The notes: generated by a model from the sequence alone, not told the origin. 64,000 nucleotides of DNA from Deroplatys truncata (GCA_030765065.1 CM060985.1:176144096-176208095); one strand, 5' to 3'; positions 10,895 through 22,065 are shown, numbered from the stretch's first letter. Made by a program: numbers and translations.

Positions 10895-11568
10895 CTGTGA
10901 ACAGCATAACTCAGAAACGAACAGTCGGATAAACACCAAACAGGGTATTTAGGTTCAGTATCTTCCAGAGATGCGACACGAAGGTTTTCAAGAAAACCCC
11001 CCATGCCAAACTACCCTTTACATGGAACATTTTTCGAAAATTTTAATTTTCTCAAAAATGGCTCTAACGATTTTGATTAAAATATCATATGTTTAAGATA
11101 TTTTCATGACAAGTGAGATGTGTATCTCGAATTTTCTGGGAATGTCTCCAAAAGTATTCTTCATTGTGAACGGATTTTGCATAACTGGTAAACCATAAGA
11201 GATAGACAAACTTTTACTACACAAAAAATGTAGATCGCATTAAAATACACAATTTATGTTATATACATTTTTTTGATGAGTGAACCATTTTCGAGATATT
11301 GCTTGTTATTCCCTTAAATGTTTCAATACTTTTTCTCAAATGGGAATTCGTTATTCATTTTTTTATGTCCTGCGCATACAAAGAGAATGGAATGCGCCAC
11401 ATAGCAACCAGCTCTTAAAAGGTTTGACTATCGCTTAAATACAACTATATTACTCTTGAATCTACAAGAAAATTAGCAATAAGATTAACATCTCGATTAG
11501 TATGAAGCAGGTGGAGAATAAACGTTTGTACAAGAGTAGAGAAAGTCATGTGAGTGTAAGACATCAGA
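10712..11568 (+). repeat. ACTTTC repeat, subfamily a, with expanded (GT)n
   Basis: Starts ACTTTGTCTACTACGTATAG and ends ACATCAGA before a T8 run. The internal microsatellite (10,855-10,890) is about 36 bp of uninterrupted GT, against about 8-12 bp in most copies. The long minus ORF over it is an artefact of the tract. Confidence 0.85.
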
Positions 11569-12059
11569 TTTTTTTTCTTCGCCTCCCTTAATCTCCTCGC
11601 CCGAGATATATCAATTTTAAACCCATAGGTCGAAACATTCCACATGCCAGTATTAGGAGACCCTTATTAAGTAGAACGCACTAGCTCACCCCTTTCATCA
11701 CGACACATTCTTAAGTGCATGCACTATCCTGAATAAATAGGAATGAAATATGCACAATCTTGGAGTATAAGGATTATCTTTCAAGCTCTTAGCACATTAG
11801 AATAGTAAACAAGTTCTAATTTAGCTTGCATGGGAGAATATGCTCTCGGCATTAACTACAATTTCATGAGTTTGCTATCGCAAATTTAACGGAAATTTCT
11901 AACGAGTTAGCAGTACACGTGAAAACAACATACCAAATTCGGCTACGCTCCGGAAAAATTGTTCGAACACCAAGCCCTAGCACTAGTAGGTTAGGCACAC
12001 AAGTAAAAATAAGCAGAGTAAACGGTCAGACTAGAACTGTGAATACAAAATGGACTCAC
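11569..12059. other. unassigned spacer
   Basis: No repeat match or coding signal seen. If the exon at 12,060-12,161 is real, this is intron downstream of its donor site. Confidence 0.3.
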
Positions 12060-12161
12060 CTATGGCAGGAGGCGTAGCAGATGTAGGTCAGCACATCCAG
12101 GTTAGCCGTCTCCCATAGATCCAGTTACGTTTTCGGGGAAACCAGGAGAAAGTGTGTCTAC
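12060..12161 (-). CDS. possible internal host exon
   Basis: A minus-strand segment bounded by a good acceptor (TTTGAAATTTCTGCAG) and a perfect donor (CATAG/GTGAGT). One frame ends TANLDVLTYICYASCH and runs open into the donor, but contains a TAA about 30 bases into the exon; another frame reads VDTLSPGFPENVTGSMGDG and then stops. The splice sites and GC content stand out from the surroundings. The internal stop could mean a 3' acceptor shift, a terminal exon, a pseudogene or chance. No protein family recognised. Confidence 0.25.
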
Positions 12162-12778
12162 CTGCAGAAATTTGAAATAATTAGAGTATTAAAATGATAA
12201 TGAACAGAATTTATTTTAAATACAACTATTTGATATCTGGGGAATGGATCCCAGTTGACTGCTGCTTTGAACGTGTTAAAAGGTATGGGAGACAGGAGAG
12301 CTGCTCATAGTGTCTCGTAAGATCTAAATGGATGATATAAGCTCATAGCTAGATAAAAAGACTGTTATTTTGCCAGCTGGTGAATGTAGCTGCTAGTGTC
12401 TCGGGTGTCACTGCCTGGATTTCAAGGCGAATGTTCTGCTGGAACTATTAGACGGCGCGTGCTTCGTTCCTATAAAATTTACGTTTTATATTACCTCACA
12501 GGAAAAAGTCAGCTGGGGTCAAAACCGGTGACCTTAGGACCATAATCTTTATTAAATAACTGTCATCGAAGGTCACTCAAGAAGTGTGCCACGCTGTGCC
12601 ATATTTTTGGCACCACCGAGTCTCAGTTCCTGATTGAATTCATAAATTCTCGAAACCGTTCTATTTGACTCACTTGTCACAGTAAAGTCGAAGAAATGCC
12701 ATATCTTCCATAATGAATCATATCATTATATAAAAGTACACCCGAATTTACAAGGTACAAGGTTTGTCTTGTATACTT
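12162..12778. other. unassigned spacer
   Basis: Contains GTCAGCTGGGGTCAAAACCG and TCTCAGTTCCTGATTGAATT, which could be decayed minus-strand transposase sequence, but no motif is clear enough to call. Confidence 0.3.
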
Positions 12779-13267
12779 TGCTTTAAGTTACCGCAGAGAT
12801 AGAAATCGCAGAGTGTTAATTATGGGGACCGAGGGGGCCACAAATTTCTACTAATAATTCTGTCCTCAAACACACTTTCAATTTTTCTCATCGAAATATT
12901 GGCCATATAAGCTGTTGTAGAATGTTGTTGAAAAGAGGCAAAATCACGCTCCCTGGCTGTTAATTCTATAAAAAGGGGGCTAAATTGTATTCACATATGT
13001 ACGGGCTTCAACTGTTGACTCGAAAAAAATTGGCGCGTGATGGATAGTTTCCTAAAGAGGTGCCAAAGATGTATAGACAACGACGGTGGCCAGTTTCATG
13101 ATCTCCTTCCATAAAGTTGGTAAGTAAAGCCTTTAAAAGTGGTTTTAAAAATCTTGTATGGTTTCATCCGCGCCTTTCTATGATAGCGGCAGGCGGCAAC
13201 GAGCGCCGAGGAAGCAGATAAGAAAAACAACGTGCAGGCGGTTGGTAGTTTTTTGGCTCTCCCTATA
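12779..13267. mobile_element. mariner-like element relic with an internal inversion
   Basis: 12,779-13,025 is the reverse complement of the transposase region at about 23,800-24,065 of the element at 22,973-24,350; the minus strand reads the C-terminal catalytic area. 13,036-13,267 matches the same element's 3' end (GTGATGGATAGTTTCCTAAA through GTAGTTTTTTGGCTCTCCC) in plus orientation, ending at a TA. The two parts of one element therefore lie in opposite orientations. Confidence 0.7.
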
Positions 13268-14419
13268 TATCCTTAAGAATTTCAATGTGATATGTTAAGG
13301 AGACACTGATGCTAAATTTTCTAGATTTGTTTTCATTAAAATTACTCCCACAGACTTAATATGAGTAAATAAGGAAATGACTGTGTAAAACTTCAAAGCT
13401 CTAGCTCAAATTATTTTTCGTATAATACTGTTACATGTTGGGGTGAAGGCCAAAGGGTTACCAGAAAAAGGAATTAATTTAGATCACCCCAACGCACACA
13501 CTGGGGTGGCGCAAATCGCTGGCAGCGAGAGTCCGGGACCTTGGTGTGGAGATTAAGGTTGTATACTATACTGAAAAATTACATACCATATGTTACTTTT
13601 ACATACCTGGAATTTATTCACAACACGTTTGGCGACTCTACTTATTGAAAAAAAGAAAAGGGGTGGAGGGAGATGTCACTAAACCGTAGACCGGCCACAC
13701 AGACGTCTGGCTCCAATGAACACTTCCACTAGAATAACGTTTCCTTATCCCCACCAGTTTTGTCTAGGCGAAACCACACAGGGTTGGCGTCATACCAGAC
13801 AACTTCAGAAGGATCTCTCCCTTTGGCGTGATCCGCACCGAAGAGAAAAACCGTTAGGTCGAAATATAAGTAAAGAAACACAACAATGCTTGGTAGCTTA
13901 GCAGCAATACAATACAACAGCGCGTCTGATAATGACAATAAAATTAATAATATGCCACAATACGATTAACTGTTTTTAAGTAGAAAAAAATTGCAAATTT
14001 TCTTAAGCTGTCTTTTGCATTCAAATATGTCAGAGAAGCACAATAACATTTTCTAACACTTAAACACAGTGAAAATAAACTTAAGGACCTTATGTTATTT
14101 GTTGTAGATAAATTAATTTTGTTTTTATAACAATGTTGACGTTAAATTTTCCTTGTTTTTCAGGTATAATTTTTTTGCGTAGTAATGCTTAAAGCAATGA
14201 TAAAAATGCGCATACAAATCCTGCAGAACTGAAACGTATGAAATAAACTTTATGCGCAAAAAGTTTAAAACCTATAAAAAACACAGGAGTCCAGTGGGGT
14301 TAAAAGGGAGAGCAAGGGTGGTTAAAACATGTCCCTAGCCTTTAAAAATGGCGGAATGTGAAAACTGTTTTGTCAAAATGTTTCACGGCGTCTATAGAGA
14401 ATTTATAGGATGTAATACC
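13268..14419. other. unassigned spacer
   Basis: AT-rich, no TE match recognised and no ORF with protein-like composition. A CAGAACGAAGT-type or exon signal was looked for and not found. Confidence 0.3.
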
Positions 14420-14886
14420 GGGGGGGATGATTCAGGTCGTATGTCTGTGGTGCACATTCAAGGAGGTCCCGTGATCGATCCCAGGCGACCGCCCACTGGG
14501 TTTTTTGTGGTTTCCTCGGATCACCAGGTGAATACTGTGTGGTTCATCTTCGACAACGAATCTCCTTCCTCTCATTTCCTGTATCCGTCATCTGTTCCGG
14601 ATCTATAGGGTTAGACGACGGTGTTCAGTTATGTTTCTCCTCGGCGTGGGGACCGCTCCAGGGACCCTGGAAGTTTGTAGCTTGTGGGAGGAGATGTGTT
14701 ATATTTGGAAACGTTAGGGACTCGTCCATGCTCGTGCCCTAGGCATTCGTATCTGGTCGCCCTTCTGGTCTTCCCTCATCCTTCCCTCACAAGGGTCACA
14801 TTGGAAGCACAAAGGGCTGAATGGCCTGCGTGCGGTGCTCTGACCCGGTTTCGGCATTCCCTCCGTGATATGTACCTTTATCTTTA
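14420..14886 (+). repeat. tRNA-derived SINE (long, about 470 bp)
   Basis: Head resembles a tRNA gene with A-box-like and B-box-like parts (GTCCCGTGATCGATCCCAGG near 14,465), followed by a body with GTGGTTTCCTCGGATCACCA, CTCATTTCCTGTATCCGTCA and a GCGTGCGGTGCTCTGACC block near the 3' end. The same body recurs at 28,650, 37,041, 39,988 and 50,431. The frames inside it are not genes. Confidence 0.75.
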
Positions 14887-14904
14887 TATGATATGATTAA
14901 AAAT

Positions 14905-15890
14905 GGAAAATCTTGTTATTTTCCTATAAAACCTCCATCGAATCGGTCAGTATCCTTAATTACCATTGTGTTAAAATATTTAAGAGAGTACTTCTAAAGA
15001 GGCTAATGACTGTTATTCAAGACAGAGAACTGATCCCAACTTGCCAGTTTGGTTTTATAAATAAACATTCTACCATACATCAAGCTCGTAGAGTTACTAA
15101 CCTAACTGATAAAGCACTTTAAGAGAAAATATGCTATGCAATCTTTCTCGATATAGCACAAGCATTTGACAAGGATTGGTATAAAGGTCTGGAGATCAAA
15201 TCAAAAGGGGATCTTCCTAAACAGTACTTTCAAATACTAAAATCCTACATTACAAATAGGTATGCTAGAGTTCGTCATGGGAAAGAACACTGAAAATTCA
15301 AAATCATAAATGCTGGTGTGGCACAGGGAAGTGTACTGGGACCTTTATTTGCTATATATCCGAGATATTCCCACAGTGGAGAATACTTTGATAGGTACGT
15401 TTGCTGATGATACCGCAATAGTTGCTATTGAAGAGAATGTTAGCGAGCTACAAATAACTCGCAGATAGGCTGTACCTGAACCAGTAAGAGGTGTATTAAT
15501 CTGAAAAAATAACTAAATCCACACATATAAATTTCACTTATAAGAAATTAACTCCTCTTCCTACCTTCAATAATGAATTAAGAGTTCTATATGCTAACAG
15601 CCAAATACTTAGGAATGACAGTAAATGCCAAAATAAAATGGAAAGGGCATATCAAGAAGAAAAAGGAAGAACTCAGTGTAAAGTACATAACTTCTACTGG
15701 CTTCATTGACTAAATTATGAGTTGTAATTACATAATAAATTATTTATCTATAAACAAGTGTGGAAACCCTTTTGGACATATGGTATCCACTTACGGGTCT
15801 GTACCGATAAATACGTCAGGATGACTCAGACATTTCAAAATAAAATATTTCGTGCAATTGTAAATTCTCACTGGTACACTCGCGGACAGT
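14905..15890 (+). pseudogene. jockey-type LINE reverse transcriptase relic
   Basis: Several plus-strand frames carry the reverse transcriptase motifs in order: FKRVLLKRLMTVIQDRELIP and CQFGFINKHSTIHQ (about 14,975-15,080), AIFLDIAQAFDKDW (about 15,139-15,180, the first catalytic Asp block), GVAQGSVLGPL (about 15,316-15,345), FADDTAIVA (about 15,400-15,425, catalytic FADD), KYLGMTVNAKIKWKGHIKKK (about 15,604-15,660) and VWKPFWTYGIHLR near the C-terminus. Stops and frameshifts separate them, so it is dead. No endonuclease part or 5' end is visible. Confidence 0.8.
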
Positions 15891-16282
15891 CATGTGAGGA
15901 TCGGAAGGCTTCGTGTACCTTCGTAACAGCTGTGCTCACAACGCACATGCAGGAACTGTAGAATGGTCTCTGCCCCGTGAGCGCATTTGTCACCTTATAA
16001 CGGTGTTTCTCGGTGGTGACGATTATAAGCTACTGAAAACAGAGCACGGAAAAACGTTTCGTTGGCCGAGAGGTTAAGAAGGTATCGCTTGTGCTCATAA
16101 GCTGCTAGGTAAAATCTCGTATTTTAGCATTTTAAGTTTTAGATATATCTATGTGCACAATGACGCTATTTTGTTGTATTTTTATTTGCCTCACGCTTTG
16201 GGAGCCAATTTGAAGTAGGTTGTTTCTTCAGGTATGGAAAGCCAATTACTGTTGAGGGGCCGAGCACTTGAAGTAGTTGCAA
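15891..16282. other. unassigned spacer
   Basis: Nothing recognisable. Possibly LINE 3' untranslated remnant followed by unique sequence. Confidence 0.3.
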
Positions 16283-17110
16283 CCGCACGTATGGTAAAAG
16301 GTTTCCGGTAGCCTTCGCTCCAAGTTTAAAAATATTAACTTAGTAATTTGACTGTTTCTTTAAATATTATGTATTTGTGTTTGCCTCGGCTGCGTCAGTG
16401 TTTATATTTTTTAGAGACATAAATGTCTTAGCAGGGAGTGGTGCGATTGACGAATGTAGGCTTACACAGATTATAATTTGTACTTCACTCCATTTATTAA
16501 TTCTTTAAACGATTAAAATAACACTTCACTGATATAGAGAGCTGTGAGATTATTTATTAATTACTTGCACTTTTTAACACGTAAACTATTTTTTTCTCAC
16601 ACTGGATACGTATTAAACTTCTCGAGGACGTGTCCCGCGTCCGGTTAGTAACGCTGTCTGCTAGCAACTGACTTCTTAATTTGTACAATTTGCCCTATTT
16701 AAGTTTCTGATTGGCGAATCCTACTCCAATAGAATACTTTTATTTAACTTAAGCTTTATTCTGGTTGTTGATTAGCTATTTATAAACTGTCTCAAAATTT
16801 ACATTATTGTTGCTCCAATAATGCCTAGTAGCATTATTAAACCTTCTTACTCATTATTGCCTCAAGGTTTCCTCATAGTTACCTCATTGTTAACAACTTT
16901 TAACCTATTATTCTCACAGCTCCTACATTATTAAATTACCTAATATATTCACATAACATTATTGAACATGTACATAATAATATAAATATTAATACTATGA
17001 CTATTAATGCATTTTATATAGTATGTTATGCACATATTGCTGTTATTATATTTTATATTATATAATTTGACTGAAATTCTTTAAGTGTTAAAAATACTGC
17101 CTCAAAAAAT
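16283..17110 (+). repeat. interspersed repeat family 2
   Basis: About 830 bp matching 19,459-20,195 and 47,643-48,486: TTTGCCTCGGCTGCGTCAG, CTGTGAGATT, CTGATTGGCGAATCCTACTC, TGCCTCAAGGTTTCCTCA and the 3' end AAGTGTTAAAAATACTGCCT. No coding capacity, no TIR and no clear target duplication. The class is unknown (LTR-like length, non-autonomous). Confidence 0.75.
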
Positions 17111-17299
17111 CAATGCTACTAAAATACTCATTTGAAATATCTAAGGAAATAAACGCTAATGAACTATTCTTCTAAAACTGAAACAAGAAGAAAAATACCG
17201 AAATTTGTATCAGGTGTATGAAACTGAGCATCTATAACTGCCCTCATTTTCGTGTTATAGATCAAATTAAATAACTAATAACGTGACGAGAAGCTATAA

Positions 17300-17555
17300 C
17301 ATCCCAGGGTTCTTGAATTTGTGCCCAAAAGCCATCTTAGTCCTTCGCGCGTCTGCAAGAAAATTCGAGCGCAACTCACTTTTCACCTCATTCCACACAT
17401 TTACATTATGGTTCAAATCTGGTAAATAGGGAGGCCAGTCTATCACTCTGATATCCTGCTTCTCTCAATTTTTGCCCTTCAACGACGCCGAATCCACGCC
17501 CGAGTTCCCAATACAAGTAAGTTAATTATTATAACTCCGATAACTCCAAACCTAG
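17300..17555 (-). pseudogene. Tc1-like transposase C-terminal fragment plus short repeat
   Basis: The minus strand reads VIDWPPYLPDLNHNVNVWNE then VKSELRSNFL (about 17,450-17,345), the block around the catalytic Glu of a Tc1-type DD34E transposase; Pro-Ile-Glu is changed to His-Asn-Val. It differs from the element that starts at 17,569. 17,462-17,555 matches the short block at 10,385-10,480. Confidence 0.6.
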
Positions 17556-17568
17556 GAGCCTTTCGACA

Positions 17569-18808
17569 TACACTATGTGATCAAAAGTATCCGGACACCC
17601 CAACAAACAGATTTTTCATCTTAGGTGCACTGTGCTGCCACCTACTGCCTGGTATTCATTATCCGCGAACTCAGTAGTCATTAGACATCGTGAAACAGCA
17701 GAATGGGACGCTCCGTGGAACTCACGGACTTCGAACGTGGTCAAGTGATTGGGTGTCACTTGTGTCAGAAGTCTGTACGCGAGATTTCCACACTCCTAAA
17801 CATCCCTAGGTCCACTGTTTCTGATGTGATAGCGAAGTGGAAACGTGAAGGGACATGTACAGCACAAAAGCGACAGGTCGACCTCGTCCGTTGACTGGCA
17901 GAGACCGCCGACATTTGAAGAGAGTCTAAAGAGTAATAGGCAGACATCTATCCAGACCATCACACAGGAATTCCAAACTGCATCAGGATCCACTCCAAGT
18001 ACTATGGGAGTTAGGCCTGAGGTGAGAAACCTTGGATTCCATGGTCGAGCGGCTGCTCATAAGCCACACATCACGTAGGAAAATGCCAAACGACGCCTCG
18101 CTTGGTGTAAGGAGCATCAATATTACACGATTGAACAGTGGCAAAACTTTTGTGGAGTGACGAATCACGGTACACAATGTGGCGATCCGATGGCATGGTG
18201 TGGGAATGGCGAATGCCCGGTGATGTCATCTGCCAGCGTGTGTAGTGCCAACAGTGAAATTCGGAGGTGGTGGTGTTATGGTGTGGTCGTGATTTTCCTG
18301 GAGGGAGTTTGCACCCCTTGTTTTGCGTGGCACGATCACAGCGCAGACCTACATTGATATTTTAAGCACTTCTTGCTTCTCACTGTTGAAGAGCAATTCG
18401 GTGATGCGATTGCATCTTTCAACACGATCGAGCACCTGTTCATACTGCACGGGTTGTGGCGGAGTGGTTACACGACAATAAGATCCCTGTAATGGACTGG
18501 TCTGCACAGAGTCCTGACTTGAATCCTATAGAACACTTTGGGATTTTTTGGAACGCCGACTTCGTGCCAGGCCTCACCGACCTACATCGATACCTCTCCT
18601 CAGTTCCGCACTCCGTGAAGAATGGCCTGCCTTTTACCAAGAAACCCTACAGCATCTGATTGAAAGTAAGCCTGCGAGAGTGAATGCTGTCATCAAGGCT
18701 AAGAGTGGGCCATCACCATATTGACTTCCAGGATTACTGATGGAGAGCGTCACGAATTTGCACGTCATTTTCAGCCAGGTGTCCGGATACTTTTGATCAC
18801 GTGGTGTA
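17569..18808 (+). mobile_element. Tc1-like transposon with terminal inverted repeats
   Basis: Ends are inverted copies: left TACACTATGTGATCAAAAGT, right (reverse complement) TACACCACGTGATCAAAAGT, both continuing ATCCGGACACC, with TA at each edge as expected for Tc1/mariner target duplication. Length is 1,240 bp, normal for the group. A second copy lies at 42,285-43,510 in the other orientation. Confidence 0.95.
17703..18724 (+). pseudogene. Tc1-like transposase, inactivated
   Basis: ATG at 17,703 begins MGRSVELTDFERGQVIGCHL, followed by the paired helix-turn-helix (LCQKSVREISTLLNIPRSTV). The product would bind the TIRs and catalyse cut-and-paste transposition with a DD34E triad. A frameshift after KREGTCTAQK, a TAG after KPHIT (about 18,077) and more frame changes break the catalytic half. 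Recognisable later parts are AEWLHDNKIPVMDWSAQSPD then LNPIEHFGIFW (catalytic Glu) in one frame at 18,456-18,570. The stop in PSPY-Ter lies near 18,722. More degraded than the 42-kb copy. Confidence 0.85.
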
Positions 18809-19154
18809 TGTGAACAGGGTGATTATCCTGTAGGAGTTAAACAATTCCGTCAGGATACCTCATCTTCACAGAGGGAATCAGGATATTCTCAAGTATTGCG
18901 CTCAGTGTATCGTCAAGCTGGCACAACTCACTATATGTTAATTAAATATTATTAACAGAAGAAAAATGAGTCCTTGTTACATGCGAGAAGCGAACCTGCA
19001 GTCTTAAACACAGAAGTACCATTATGCTTTAATGCTGCGTTACATGGAATGTAGCATGTTCAACAACGCCATACAACAACTTGCTGCAGCGGCTACACAA
19101 CTGTATTGCGTATGGTGTAAATAAGGCGCTGTTCCGTGCAGGATTTAGATTAAA
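18809..19154. other. unassigned spacer
   Basis: No ORF, exon or repeat match noted. Confidence 0.3.
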
Positions 19155-19447
19155 TTAAATTAATTTTTTTTATGGACGCTCTTTAACTGCTGTGGTCCTT
19201 AGTTCCCCATTCTATATTGGGCGTGAAAGACAGGTAATTTTGCTCAGAGGCCTCTTTATCAGGTTTGAGGTTCTTTTATATGCGGTAAATCTACGACAAG
19301 GGACCACCAGCTTTCCTTCCCTTCCGAAGGAAGCCATGGTAAGGATGTTTACGCCCGAAAAAATCCATCGCCCTCTGTCGGGTTTGAACCCGCGACCTCG
19401 GGATCTAGAAGCTAGGATGGTAACCACTACACAACGGAGCACGACGC
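19155..19447 (-). repeat. tRNA-derived SINE with A-rich tail
   Basis: On the minus strand the head (19,447 to about 19,375) looks like a tRNA: CCGTTGTGTAGTGGTTACCA (A-box region), then CGCGGGTTCAAACCCG (T-arm/B-box). A body of about 190 bp follows, ending AAAAAAAATTAATTTAATTT, an A-rich 3' tail. The internal RNA polymerase III promoter is implied by the boxes. It is a SINE and not a tRNA gene because the acceptor stem is not closed and a body and tail follow. Confidence 0.8.
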
Positions 19448-19458
19448 AGGATTTTAAT

Positions 19459-20195
19459 GTTTATGTTTGCCTCGGCTGCGTCAGTATTATTTTAGAGTCA
19501 TGGATATCTTGGCAGGGCGTGATGCGACAAGAATGTAAGCTTACACAGATTTTAAGTTTTAATTAATTTATTTTTATTAATTTTGACACAAATTAAATTG
19601 TACTTCACTGATATCGAGAGCTGTGAGATTCTTTTATTTAATACTTGCACTTTTTAACACATATACTGTTTTCGTCTCACATGAATACGTAATTAATTTC
19701 ACGAGGACACATCTCGCGTCTGGTTATGACCACCGTTTGGAGGCAACTGAATTGATTTCAACCATCTAAACTTTTAAATTTCTGTGTTTCAAGTCTCTGA
19801 TTGGCTAATCCTACTCCATTAGAATACTTTCATTTAACTAAAGCTTTTTATGGTTGTTGATTGGCTATTTTTATAAACTGTCACTAAAATTACATTATTG
19901 TTACTCCAATAATCAGAAGTAGTATTATTAAACTCTCAAATTAATTATTGCCTCAAGGTTACCTCATTGTTAGCAACTTTAAAATTATTATTCTCACAAC
20001 TCCTACATTATTAAATTACATAATATATTCACATAACATTATTACACATGGATACAATAATATAAGCTTATGCAATGGCTGTAATATACATTTTACAAAT
20101 TATTACATACACTTATTGCTTCAAGGCGGGTTGTTATTGAATTTACATATTATATAATTAGACTGAAATTATTTAAGTGTTAAAAATACTGCCTC
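19459..20195 (+). repeat. interspersed repeat family 2
   Basis: Second copy of the 16,283 repeat, from TTTGCCTCGGCTGCGTCAG near 19,466 to AAGTGTTAAAAATACTGCCT. Direct orientation to the first copy, with a Tc1-like element and a SINE between them. Confidence 0.75.
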
Positions 20196-20351
20196 AAAAT
20201 GAAAATCATTAGTCGATGTTTTTAAATTGGTCATGATGTACATAAAATAAAGAGATATAAAATACTAAAACTGAGTCGCGTAGTCGCTTGAATGGTTTCT
20301 AAGACAATGATACATGAAGTAGGCAATTTTAATATTGGTGGGATGGGCCTT

Positions 20352-20357
20352 TTTATT
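20352..20357 (-). promoter_or_regulatory. possible polyadenylation signal
   Basis: AATAAA on the minus strand, about 45 nt downstream of the stop of the candidate exon at 20,401-20,670. Its meaning depends on that exon being real; AATAAA is common by chance in AT-rich DNA. Confidence 0.3.
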
Positions 20358-20400
20358 TAACCTTAAGCAAATTTGGAACATGTTTAATTAAACAAATAGA

Positions 20401-20670
20401 TTAAAAAGAGGATTTGTGCTGGTCAGCTAAAACACACTTTGCTTTAGGTGATGTTTCAAAATGCAATCCTTCTGTACACCTAGTCTCGTGCGGGGAGGCA
20501 GTGGCATAAGCTGAATGTTTCACAAGTTCCTGAATAACCCGAGCTTCATTGTGGGTCACGTGTGCCAACACAAAGTTCTCAATTTCTGTGGACACCACTG
20601 AAGAAACACTGGGAGAACTCAAACAAGCTGCAGGGATGTTCAAACAAATGCTGAACTTAGTTTCACCAAG
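20401..20670 (-). CDS. possible terminal host exon
   Basis: An open minus-strand frame of about 90 codons with balanced composition and no repeat match: it includes TEIENFVLAHVTHNEARVIQ, ELVKHSAYATAS and ends AKCVLADQHKSSF-stop. There is no initiating ATG, so it would be an internal-to-terminal exon. Possible acceptors are CATCCCTGCAG (about 20,629) and GTTTCTTCAG (about 20,600). AATAAA follows 45 nt after the stop. I do not recognise the protein. Alternatives are a domesticated or dead TE fragment or a chance ORF. Confidence 0.3.
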   Translation of the reverse strand, partial: LGETKFSICLNIPAACLSSPSVSSVVSTEIENFVLAHVTHNEARVIQELVKHSAYATASPHETRCTEGLHFETSPKAKCVLADQHKSSF

Positions 20671-20885
20671 TTAACACAATCTTTATATCTGGCCGCATAA
20701 AACATTCACGCTGTCCATACAGATAGAACACGTGGACCATGGGATACCCACAGCATAGTATAGCATGTATCACATGCCATGCCTGTCTTGTATGCTGACG
20801 ATAAAGTCTTTTAAGTACTCAATGATATTTGTGTCAAATTGCAAAACCCACAATTTCATTTCGATTAATTAAGCGTTTTAATACA

Positions 20886-20985
20886 TTTACTTTCTCTACT
20901 ACGTGCATTAGTATTATATTCCACCCAAAAACTGGATATCAAGATTTAACCGGGAAAACATGTTTTCAGAACCCCTGAATACAAA
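20886..20985 (+). repeat. ACTTTC repeat, 5' end fragment
   Basis: About 100 bp beginning ACTTTCTCTACTACGTGCAT and ending at CCTGAATACAAAAAAA, where a minus-oriented copy starts; a head-to-head junction. Confidence 0.7.
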
Positions 20986-20989
20986 AAAA

Positions 20990-21795
20990 TCTGATGTGTT
21001 ACACTCACATGACTTTCTCTACTCTTGTACCAACTATTTTTACAAACGCTTATTCTCCATATGCTTCATGTTAATCGAGATGTTAATCTTATTGCTAATT
21101 TTCTTGTAGATGCAAGGGGAATTGGTAGGCTTTAAGCGATAGTCAAATATTTTAAGAGCTGCTTGCTATGTGACGCATTCCATTCCCTTTGTATGTCCAG
21201 GACATAAAAAAATGAATAACTAATTCGCATTTGAGAAAAAGTATTGTAACAACCAATATCTCGAAAATCGTTCACTGAAAAAAAGTAATGCATAAATTGT
21301 GTATTTTAACGCAATATACACTTTTTGTGTAGTAAAACTTTGTCTATCTCTTATAGTTTACCAGTTATGCAAAAGTCGTTCACAATGAAGAATACTTTTG
21401 GCGACATTCCCAGAAAATTCAAGATATACATTTTATTTGTCATAAGAATATCTTAAACATATAACATTTTAATCAAAATCGTTAGAGCCATTTTTGAGAA
21501 AATTAAAATTTTTGAAAAATGTTTCATGTAAAGGGTAATCTGGGGTGGGGGATTTTCTTGAAAACCTTTGTGTCGCATCTCTGGAAGATACTGAATCTAA
21601 ATACCAAGTTTGGTGTTTATGCGACTGTTCGTTTCTGAGTTATGCTTTTCACAGACACACACATGGACGTTTCCAAAAATGCTTTTTTTTTGGATTCAGG
21701 GGGTCTCAAAACATGTATTTCCGGTGAAATCTCGGTATCGGATTTTTGGGTGGAATACAGTACTTCCCCTACTTACTATACGTAGTAGAGAAAGT
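20990..21795 (-). repeat. ACTTTC repeat, subfamily a, full length
   Basis: Minus-oriented: starts TCTGATGTGTTACACTCACA after an A7 run and ends GTAGTAGAGAAAGT before AAAAA. The shared reading frame (FLENLCVASLEDTESKYQVW) is present on the plus strand at about 21,551-21,610. Confidence 0.85.
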
Positions 21796-22065
21796 AAAAA
21801 TCAAGTACACCAGTTGTCAATAAAGTTCCACTGGTCACAATTCGTGAAGCTATTGATGAGTGGCCTCATCGTGTTTGTCGCATATGGTGATCGTTTCTGA
21901 TAAAAGTATGTTCATTCTGTAGCATTTGTGTGTTTTTTCAGAATGTAGTTATATTAATGGGTTTGCATATCTTTATTTAGTAGTTATATGCATTGAAAGT
22001 ATTCACACAAGTTATGACAGGACTGTATAGGATGTCCGAGAATCCTCTTTGGAAGATTACAAGCC

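Noticed and set aside
10645..11004. 119-codon minus ORF with a His-Thr run
   Set aside because: It is the GT microsatellite and ACTTTC repeat read through; the HTHT run comes from (GT)n.
19375..19447. tRNA gene on the minus strand
   Set aside because: The T-arm and A-box are present but the acceptor stem does not close, and a SINE body and A-rich tail follow.
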